In this document: positions 1 to 5,067 of the stretch, piece after piece
Numbering within the stretch: the stretch's first letter is position 1
Layout of the letters: each line of letters starts with the position of its first letter
Assembly: GCA_025980355.1 (NCBI GenBank)
Contig: JAICXR010000121.1
Location: 1 to 8,314, forward strand
DNA: 8,314 nt
Direction: 5' to 3'
From: Chloroflexota bacterium
Lineage (GTDB): Bacteria; Chloroflexota; UBA4733
The notes under the pieces: model-generated
The model's input: the letters and a program-made list of their open reading frames with translations, nothing else
Told to the model about the DNA's origin: nothing
Databases searched by the model: none
Made by a program: the position numbers and the translations under genes

Positions 1-615
1 CCCGGCCCCGCCTGGCAGCGCTTCGCCACGCTGCGGGCGCTGCTCGCCGCCATGTACGCCCATCCCGGCAAGAAGCTGCTCTTCATGGGCGGCGAAACGG
101 CGCAGGAACGGGAGTGGTCGGAAGCGACGCCGCTGGACTGGAGCCTGTTAGACAGCCCCGCCGGCGGCCGCCATCGCCAGGTGCAGCGACTGGTGACCGA
201 ACTGAACCGGCTGTACCGCGCCGAGCCGGCGCTGCACGCCCTGGATACTTCGCCGGAGGGCTTCGCCTGGATCGACGGCAGCGACGCCGAGCACTCCATC
301 GTCGCCGTCCTGCGCCGGTCCGACCGGCCCGACGACGTGATTGCCGTCGTCTGCAACTGGCAGCCCCTGCCGCAGGCCGATTACCCGATCGGCGTGCCGG
401 TGCCCGGCCGCTGGGTGGAATTGCTCAACACCGACGCCGCCGCCTACGGCGGCTTCGGCGTCGGCAACGCCGAGGGCGTCGAAGCACGGTCGCCCGGGAT
501 CGACGGCTATCCGTATACGCTGACGGTCACCATCCCGCCGTTAGGCGTGCTCTGGCTCCAGCCGGCTTCGACGGCGACGCCGGGTTCCCTTGAAACAGCC
601 GACCAGGTTCGCTAG
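1..615 (+). CDS. glgB: 1,4-alpha-glucan branching enzyme, C-terminal part (5' end outside window)
   Basis: The frame is open from base 1 and ends at TAG 613-615, giving 204 residues; the gene starts upstream of the window. GlgB (GH13) makes the alpha-1,6 branch points of glycogen in the cytoplasm. Seen here are the end of the catalytic barrel (WQRFATLRALLAAMYAHPG, then KKLLFMGGE), the SLDW-like element PLDWSLLD, the RLVTELNRLYRAEPALH helix, and the all-beta C-terminal domain with VAVLRRS, VVCNWQPLP, WVELLNTDAAAYGG and the closing PPLGVLWLQP. All are typical of the end of GlgB. The usual GGEFGQWREW reads GGETAQEREW here, a modest departure next to the active-site barrel. The catalytic Asp/Glu residues lie outside the window. 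The last 11 residues after WLQP look like a non-conserved tail. The stop overlaps the convergent mutS2 stop, and no terminator hairpin with a T-run follows. Family assignment is firm; only activity is unproven. Confidence 0.95.
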   Translation, partial: PGPAWQRFATLRALLAAMYAHPGKKLLFMGGETAQEREWSEATPLDWSLLDSPAGGRHRQVQRLVTELNRLYRAEPALHALDTSPEGFAWIDGSDAEHSIVAVLRRSDRPDDVIAVVCNWQPLPQADYPIGVPVPGRWVELLNTDAAAYGGFGVGNAEGVEARSPGIDGYPYTLTVTIPPLGVLWLQPASTATPGSLETADQVR

Positions 616-2972
616 AGCGTCGCGATCGTCACGCCATCGCCCCCTTCGCCCGCTTCGCCGAGGCGGAAGGATCTGACCAGCGGGTGGCCGGTGAGTTGGG
701 CCAGCACCACCTGGCGTAACGCGCCCGTGCCCTTGCCGTGGATGATGCGGGCGTAGGGGAGGCCGGCGCGCGAGGCGTCGTTCAGGAAGCGGTCGAGTTC
801 CGCGTCGACATCGGCGACGCGCTTGCCGCGGAGGTCCAGCTCCGTGCCGGTCATCGGCACGGCCGGGAGCGTCACCACGCGCTCCTCACGGGCCTGCTCG
901 CGGCGTGACCGTGTGTCGGCGGTGTCGCCCAGCGCCGGACGGCGCCCGACGCTGAGCTCCGACGCTTTCGCCCGCACTTTGAAGCTGCCCAACTGGACTT
1001 CGGCGCTGTTGTGGTCGCGGTCCAGGGAAAGCAGCTTGCCGGACTGGCCGAGCGTTTCGATGTGGACCCAACTACCGAGCGGCAGGTCCGCCGGCGGCGC
1101 TTCCCGGCGCCGGGGCTGCTTATGCCGGCGCTCCAACAACTGGCGCAACACGGCCGAGCTTTGCTCCTGCACCTCCTGAACGTCCCGGCGGGAGTTGACA
1201 TCGCCGGCGCGCAGTTGCAGCTCGGCCAACTGGCGACGGAAGTCGGCAAGCTCCTGCTCGGCGGCGGCCTCCGCCTGTTGCAGCAGGCGCTCGCGTTCGC
1301 GCTCGAGCGAGGCGCGCTCGCGTTGCGTCGCCTGCAACGCCGCCGCCGCCTGCCGCTCCAGGCGCTGCGCCTCGGCCCGCGCCCGCTCCGCTTCCTGCTT
1401 CTCGTCGGCGATCTGCTTCAGCAGCGTTTCGATCTGCAACTGCTCCGGCGCCAGCGTGGCGGTGGCGGCATCCACGATCCGCTTGCTGAGACCCAGGCGG
1501 GTGGCGATGGCCAGCGCGTTACTGCGCCCGGGCAGGCCCACCGTGAGGCGGTAGGTCGGGGAGAGGGTCTCCAGGTCGAATTCGACCGAGGCGTTCTGCA
1601 CCCCCGGTGTGCTGTGCGCGTAGGCCTTCAACTCGGCGTAGTGGGTGGTGGCGACGGTCGTCGCCTGGCGGGCGCGCAACTCGTCGAGGATGGCCCGGGC
1701 CAGGGCCGCCCCTTCGACCGGGTCGGTGCCGGCGCCCAGTTCATCGAGGAGCACCAGGTCGCCGGCATGGACGGCGGTGATGATGCGCACGATGTTGGTC
1801 ATGTGCGACGAAAAGGTCGACAAGCTTTGCTCGATGCTCTGCTCGTCGCCGATGTCGGCCCAGACCTCGGGCGCCATGCCGACCTCCGAGCCTGGGTCGG
1901 CCGGGATGTGCAGGCCGGACAGCGCCATCAGGGTCAACAGCCCAACCGTCTTCAGCGCCACCGTCTTGCCGCCGGTATTGGGGCCGGTGATGACCAGTTG
2001 CGTGAAGCTCGTACCGAGCTCGACGCTGATCGGCACGACCTTGCCCGTGAGCAGGGGATGGCGCGCCTTGAGCAGGACGATGCGACCGGCGGCGGCGGGC
2101 AGCGGCCGGCTGGCATCCTGCGCGCCGGCCAGGCGGGCCTTCGCCAGGCAGAGGTCGACCGCGGCCAGGGCGTTGACGGTCTCGATGATCGCCTCACCCG
2201 ACGCGCCGACGATGCCGGAGATTGCACGGAGGATCCGCTCGATCTCCTCCTGCTCCTGCAGTTGCAGCGTCCGCAAGACGTTGTTCAGTTCGACAATCGC
2301 CAGCGGCTCCACGAAGACGGTCGCCCCGCTGGCCGACTGGTCGTGGACGATGCCGGGGATCTGATTGCGCGCCTCGGCCTTGACGGGGAGGACGTAGCGG
2401 TCGTTGCGCGACGTGATGATGGCGTCCTGCAAACTGCTGCGATGGCTGGAGAGGTAGCTGTTCAGCTTCTCCGTGAGCCGGCTATGGGCGACGCGCAACT
2501 CCCGGCGGAGGCGGCCGAGGGCCGGACTCGCGCTGTCGCGCACCTCGCCCTGGTCGCTGATAGCCCCGCCAATCGCCGCAGTGACATCGCGACAGGGGTG
2601 GATCTGCGTCCCGTGCTCGCGCAACACCCGATAGGTGTTGCTCTCCAGCTTTGCCAGCGTGGCGCCGACGAACTGGCCACTCTCCAGGGTGCCGGCCACC
2701 TCCAGCAGCTGGGCCGGATCGAGGACGCCGCCCAGCGCCGCCTTGCGGGCCAGCAGCCGGACATCGCGCGTGCCGCGCACCGAGAATTCCGGGCGTTCCT
2801 GCAACAGCCGGACCGCCTCCGCCGTCTCCTCCTGCCGGCGCTCCACCCAGAAGCGGTCGGCGCTCGGCTCCAGCGCCAGGGCCAGGTCGCGGCTCGCAGA
2901 AAAGGCCGTGACGTCGGCAAGGCGCGCCAACACTTTCGGGAATTCGAGCGTGCCCAGCACCTTGGCGTTCAT
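612..2972 (-). CDS. mutS2: MutS2: MutS-family ATPase with C-terminal Smr domain
   Basis: A complete protein of 786 residues from ATG at 2972, a normal length for MutS2. Order of parts: N-terminal core/clamp helices with the family signature RNDRYVLPVKAE and the GATVFVEP segment; ABC-type ATPase with Walker A GPNTGGKT (330-337), Walker B LVLLDE (406-411) followed by LGAGTDP, and the H-loop-like TTHYAELKAYA; a charged coiled coil about 510-600; a small beta domain about 630-677 (GSWVHIETLGQSGKLL); and a Smr domain about 709-786 with LDLRG (712-716) and HGKGTG (745-750). It lacks the MutS mismatch-reading domain. Known MutS2 proteins act on branched DNA and suppress recombination, or act on collided ribosomes through the Smr domain; both Smr motifs are intact, so nuclease activity is plausible. 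A GTG nine bases upstream (2981) is in frame, but the ribosome site favours 2972. The gene lies 104 bp downstream of the oxidoreductase gene on the same strand and converges on glgB. Confidence 0.96.
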   Translation of the reverse strand: MNAKVLGTLEFPKVLARLADVTAFSASRDLALALEPSADRFWVERRQEETAEAVRLLQERPEFSVRGTRDVRLLARKAALGGVLDPAQLLEVAGTLESGQFVGATLAKLESNTYRVLREHGTQIHPCRDVTAAIGGAISDQGEVRDSASPALGRLRRELRVAHSRLTEKLNSYLSSHRSSLQDAIITSRNDRYVLPVKAEARNQIPGIVHDQSASGATVFVEPLAIVELNNVLRTLQLQEQEEIERILRAISGIVGASGEAIIETVNALAAVDLCLAKARLAGAQDASRPLPAAAGRIVLLKARHPLLTGKVVPISVELGTSFTQLVITGPNTGGKTVALKTVGLLTLMALSGLHIPADPGSEVGMAPEVWADIGDEQSIEQSLSTFSSHMTNIVRIITAVHAGDLVLLDELGAGTDPVEGAALARAILDELRARQATTVATTHYAELKAYAHSTPGVQNASVEFDLETLSPTYRLTVGLPGRSNALAIATRLGLSKRIVDAATATLAPEQLQIETLLKQIADEKQEAERARAEAQRLERQAAAALQATQRERASLERERERLLQQAEAAAEQELADFRRQLAELQLRAGDVNSRRDVQEVQEQSSAVLRQLLERRHKQPRRREAPPADLPLGSWVHIETLGQSGKLLSLDRDHNSAEVQLGSFKVRAKASELSVGRRPALGDTADTRSRREQAREERVVTLPAVPMTGTELDLRGKRVADVDAELDRFLNDASRAGLPYARIIHGKGTGALRQVVLAQLTGHPLVRSFRLGEAGEGGDGVTIATL

Positions 2973-2977
2973 CAATG

Positions 2978-2985
2978 TCACCCTT
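2978..2985 (-). promoter_or_regulatory. Ribosome binding site of mutS2 that decides its start
   Basis: On the minus strand AAGGGTGA lies 5 bases before ATG 2972. The in-frame GTG at 2981 falls inside this site and has no Shine-Dalgarno sequence of its own, so the shorter reading (MNAKVLGTLEF) is preferred over one with three extra residues. Confidence 0.65.
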
Positions 2986-3010
2986 TTGGCACGGCAACGG
3001 AGCGTGCGCA

Positions 3011-3028
3011 GCGCGAGCCGCCTCGCGC
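3011..3028. repeat. Perfect 7-bp hairpin between the oxidoreductase gene and mutS2
   Basis: GCGCGAG (3011-3017) and CTCGCGC (3022-3028) are perfect inverted copies around a 4-base loop, in the 104-bp gap between the two minus-strand genes. On the transcribed minus strand no T-run follows, so it is not a classical intrinsic terminator. It could be a weak terminator, a processing or stabilising hairpin, or part of the mutS2 leader. A TATGCT on the minus strand (3050-3055) resembles a -10 box but has no recognisable -35, so no mutS2 promoter is called. Confidence 0.5.
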
Positions 3029-3076
3029 GAAATCATCGTCGGTGCATGAAGCATACCGGATGCCGGCAAACGGCCC

Positions 3077-4129
3077 TCACCAGGTATCGACGCTCAGGCT
3101 CCGGTTCTGCAGCGGGAAGTCGACACGAGCGTTGCCCAGCCGTTGCGACTCGTGGATGGCGAGGGCCATCTCCAGGGTGCGCGCCGCCTGTTCGGCATTA
3201 CAGCGAGTAGTTTCGCCCGTGTCCATAGCGTGGACAAGGTCCTCCAGGCCGGCGTACATCAGGCTTTGGCTCTGCTCGGCCGGCGCTATCGTTTCCACCG
3301 CGACGCCGTTCGCCGCGCCCTTGGTTCGCCACAAAAGGATGTCCCGCGCCTCGTTGAGCACCCAGATCCGCCCGGCCGTGCCGGACAGCAGGAAGGAGGC
3401 CGGCCCGCCGGAGGCGCCGTCGAAGGTGTAGCGCACGCCGTCGCGGCACTCGAAGTAGCCGCTGCCGGACGGGTCCTGCCGGGACCAGCTGTCCGCCTTG
3501 ATGTGGGAGGTGTCTTCCAGGCGCCCGACGCACCAGGCCGGCTCCGGATCGCCGCTCAGGTAGTTCATTATGTCGAAATAGTGGGTGCCGGCGTGCAGCA
3601 GGGAGGCGACGGCCGTGGCGTGGATCGAGCGCAGCTGGCCGATGACGCCGGACCCCACCAGTTCCCGGACGGTGGCGTAGCGGGGGTTGTAGCGGCGGAT
3701 GTAGGGGACGACCACGGCAACATGACGGTCGCGACAGAGGTCGACGATCCGGCTGATCTGCTCGACGGAGGTGGCCATCGGCTTCTCGCAGTACATCCCC
3801 TTCACGCCGCTGGCCGCGACGTGCGCGGCGATGTCGCCCTGGACACTCGCCCAGGAGGTGACGATGCTGACCACGTTGAGCGATTCGCGCGCCAGCATCT
3901 CGCGGTAGTCGGCGTAGACGGCGCCGACGCCCCAGCGCCGGGCGAAGGTCTCCCGCTTCTCGGCGTCGAGGTCGCAGCCGGCCACGAGTTCGGTGCGCGG
4001 GCAGGCGGTGTACATGCCGGCGTGGCTGGAGGGCACCTCCAGCGGCGTCGTCTCCCGCAGTTTGTCGTCCCACCAGCTCCCCATACGGGCCAGGCCGATG
4101 ATGCCCGCGCGGTACGTCGTCTGTGCCAC
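3077..4129 (-). CDS. Gfo/Idh/MocA family NAD(P)-dependent oxidoreductase
   Basis: A 350-residue protein starting with GTG at 4129, the usual length for the family; AAAGGTAG on the minus strand (4139-4146) lies 9 bases upstream. These cytosolic enzymes oxidise or reduce sugars, inositols and similar polyols. The N-terminal Rossmann fold has AGIIGLARMGSWW (about 8-20), where the usual GxGxxG reads GLARMG, then an acidic turn GCDLD (51-55) at the end of the second strand that would bind the NAD(P) ribose. The family hallmark EKP is at 115-117 (MYCEKPMATS). The C-terminal substrate domain contains SLLHAGTHYFDIMNYL (177-191), with the conserved catalytic-type His183. No signal peptide or membrane segment is seen. 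Specificity is not predictable from sequence; inositol or glucose-type dehydrogenase names would be guesses. It is divergent from the GntR gene across a 216-bp region rich in inverted repeats, so shared regulation is likely but inferred. Confidence 0.9.
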   Translation of the reverse strand: MAQTTYRAGIIGLARMGSWWDDKLRETTPLEVPSSHAGMYTACPRTELVAGCDLDAEKRETFARRWGVGAVYADYREMLARESLNVVSIVTSWASVQGDIAAHVAASGVKGMYCEKPMATSVEQISRIVDLCRDRHVAVVVPYIRRYNPRYATVRELVGSGVIGQLRSIHATAVASLLHAGTHYFDIMNYLSGDPEPAWCVGRLEDTSHIKADSWSRQDPSGSGYFECRDGVRYTFDGASGGPASFLLSGTAGRIWVLNEARDILLWRTKGAANGVAVETIAPAEQSQSLMYAGLEDLVHAMDTGETTRCNAEQAARTLEMALAIHESQRLGNARVDFPLQNRSLSVDTW

Positions 4130-4156
4130 AGGTGTTTTCTACCTTTCTTACCAACA

Positions 4157-4242
4157 GGGCGGCGACTGCGGGCCCAGAGGGCACCCTCCGCCAAGATAAC
4201 GCCGACTGCGGTCGGGACGCGATGCGACCGCAGTCGCCGCCC
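4157..4242. repeat. Overlapping long inverted repeats (two alternative stems) in the divergent region
   Basis: Two perfect inverted repeats share one arm. CGACTGCGGTCG (4203-4214) pairs with CGACCGCAGTCG (4225-4236) around a 10-base loop. GGGCGGCGACTGCGG (4157-4171) pairs over 15 bases with CCGCAGTCGCCGCCC (4228-4242). The two stems cannot form at once. On the minus strand the shared arm would be transcribed first, then its near partner, then its distant partner, and then the ribosome site of the oxidoreductase gene. The copies could equally be three binding half-sites for a protein. Between them lies a further 12-bp palindrome, GAGGGCACCCTC (4177-4188). Confidence 0.7.
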
Positions 4243-4252
4243 GGTCACCTTT

Positions 4253-4288
4253 CGCCCTTGACAAAGGGCGGCAGACTGCCTACAGTAG
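4253..4288. promoter_or_regulatory. Three adjacent dyads covering the rightward promoter
   Basis: CGCCCTT-GACA-AAGGGCG (4253-4270) contains the -35 box. GGCAG-A-CTGCC (4270-4280) fills the end of the spacer. CTAC-A-GTAG (4280-4288) contains the -10 box. All arms are perfect. Such symmetry at the polymerase contact points is what repressor sites look like, but the three sequences differ from one another and short dyads arise by chance in G+C-rich DNA, so binding is inferred only. Confidence 0.45.
4258..4286 (+). promoter_or_regulatory. Sigma70-type promoter for the GntR-led rightward operon
   Basis: A perfect -35 hexamer TTGACA (4258-4263) is followed after 17 bases by TACAGT (4281-4286), which matches the -10 consensus at four of six positions. 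Transcription would start near 4293, leaving a leader of about 53 bases before the ATG at 4346. This is the best promoter in the window. Confidence 0.75.
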
Positions 4289-4298
4289 CACGTAGAGC

Positions 4299-4313
4299 TG
4301 TGGACAGTCCACA
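4299..4313. promoter_or_regulatory. Probable operator: 15-bp perfect palindrome just after the predicted start of transcription
   Basis: TGTGGAC-A-GTCCACA has 7-bp perfect arms around one base and sits about +7 to +21 relative to the predicted start. FadR-type GntR dimers bind short palindromes of this size and often repress their own promoter. The inner sequence does not match the common GT-N-AC core of the subfamily closely, so assignment to the adjacent regulator rests on position and symmetry. Confidence 0.55.
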
Positions 4314-4345
4314 AGTCGCGGGGCAGGAAGGCCGACGGGGAGACA

Positions 4346-5014
4346 ATGGCGGTTCCTGTTCCCAACCTTACCGAGAACCGGGCGCTGCACCTCGATGTCG
4401 AGGCCTATGTGCTGGAACTGATCCGCAGCGGCGAGGTGCAGCCGGGTGACCGGATCAGCGAGGCGGAGATTGCCCGGCGGCTCGGCATCAGCCGGACGCC
4501 GGTGCGCGAAGCCATGGCGCGCCTGCTGCGCGACGGCATCCTGGCCCATGCCGTCCGGCGCGGCGTGTTCGTGCCGCAGCGATCGACGGCGCAGATCGAG
4601 GAGGTGACCAGCCTGCGGGCGGTGCTGGAAGGGTTCGCGGCACGGCGGGCCTGTACGCGGATCACGCCGACCGAGTTGGAGCAGATGCGCTCGGTCGTCG
4701 AAGCCGGCGCCGACGCGGCGTGCCGGGGCGACTGGCTGACGATGGAGGAGAAGAACGCCGAGTTCCACGACCTGATCGTGCGCAGCGCCCACCACGAGTT
4801 GTTGCTGCGCTCCTGGCGGCTGCTCAGTCCGGCCGCCTGGAAGCTCATCGCGGCGACACCGCCCGCCTCGCCGAATCCCGAGACGATCAACGACTTCCTG
4901 GAGCGCCACCACCGGGTTATCGAAGCGCTCGCGTCTGGCGACCCGCAGCGCGCCGAACGGGAAGCCGCCACCCACGTGCAACGTGTCGGCGGGCGGCTGC
5001 TCGCCGGGTCATAA
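4346..5014 (+). CDS. GntR family transcriptional regulator, FadR/FCD subfamily
   Basis: A 222-residue protein, the normal length for the subfamily. GGGGAG (4337-4342) precedes the ATG by only 3 bases, a rather tight spacing. The N-terminal winged helix-turn-helix (about 15-78) contains IRSGEVQPGDRISEAEIARR, the recognition helix SRTPVREAMARL (49-60) and the wing RRGVFVP. The C-terminal FCD ligand-binding domain (about 85-215) is all-helical. It shows the metal-site pattern N137-x-x-F-H141, H189 in the HHRVIEALASGD helix and H210; Asn in place of Asp at the first position is common in this family. Such regulators sense small organic acids, sugar acids or amino-acid derivatives, usually de-repressing when the ligand binds. 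It is the first gene of the rightward group and lies 53 bp before the binding-protein gene, so control of this locus, and possibly of the divergent oxidoreductase, is likely. The ligand is unknown. Confidence 0.93.
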   Translation: MAVPVPNLTENRALHLDVEAYVLELIRSGEVQPGDRISEAEIARRLGISRTPVREAMARLLRDGILAHAVRRGVFVPQRSTAQIEEVTSLRAVLEGFAARRACTRITPTELEQMRSVVEAGADAACRGDWLTMEEKNAEFHDLIVRSAHHELLLRSWRLLSPAAWKLIAATPPASPNPETINDFLERHHRVIEALASGDPQRAEREAATHVQRVGGRLLAGS

Positions 5015-5035
5015 CGGCCGTCGCCTGCATGGTCG

Positions 5036-5048
5036 CGTTGTTACAACG
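5036..5048. promoter_or_regulatory. 13-bp palindrome between the GntR gene and the binding-protein gene
   Basis: CGTTGT-T-ACAACG has perfect 6-bp arms around one base and ends 5 bases before the Shine-Dalgarno site of the next gene. Its core TTGT-T-ACAA resembles the GT-N-AC pattern often bound by FadR-type regulators. It may be a second operator or an RNA hairpin that shapes translation of the binding protein. No convincing promoter is seen in the same 53-bp gap. Confidence 0.45.
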
Positions 5049-5053
5049 GATAT

Positions 5054-5061
5054 GGAAGGAG
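5054..5061 (+). promoter_or_regulatory. Strong ribosome binding site deciding the binding-protein start
   Basis: GGAAGGAG lies 6 bases before ATG 5068. The reading frame is open much further upstream, but ATG 5029 lacks such a site and would put extra residues before the signal peptide. Confidence 0.8.
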
Positions 5062-5067
5062 TCTGCG

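Noticed and set aside
561..582. CCGGC/GCCGG inverted repeat near the end of glgB as a terminator
   Set aside because: Only 5 bp with a 12-base loop, inside the coding region, and no T-run follows.
3220..3236. TGTCCA-5-TGGACA inverted repeat, sharing TGGACA with the operator at 4299-4313
   Set aside because: It lies inside the oxidoreductase coding region, has a different spacing, and is explained by the codons there.
1011..3431. An 806-codon open frame on the plus strand, opposite mutS2 and the oxidoreductase gene
   Set aside because: It runs antisense across two clearly real genes and the gap between them, has an Arg/Gly/Ala/Leu-rich composition without domains, and lacks a good ribosome site. 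Long antisense frames are expected opposite G+C-rich genes.
3143..4261. A 372-codon plus-strand frame opposite the oxidoreductase gene
   Set aside because: Antisense shadow; it carries on into the inverted repeats of the control region and shows no recognisable domain.
4275..4290. Minus-strand extended -10 (TGCTACTGT) as the oxidoreductase promoter
   Set aside because: Only three of six -10 positions match and no -35 lies at a sensible distance; it would suit the attenuator idea but is too weak to call.
4280..4981. A 233-codon minus-strand frame opposite the GntR gene
   Set aside because: It covers the rightward promoter and operator and has no domain signature; the sense frame is a full FCD regulator.
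4720..5067. Upstream extension of the binding-protein frame
   Set aside because: It overlaps the GntR gene in another frame, and the strong ribosome site plus signal peptide place the start at 5068; ATG 5029 is also less well supported.
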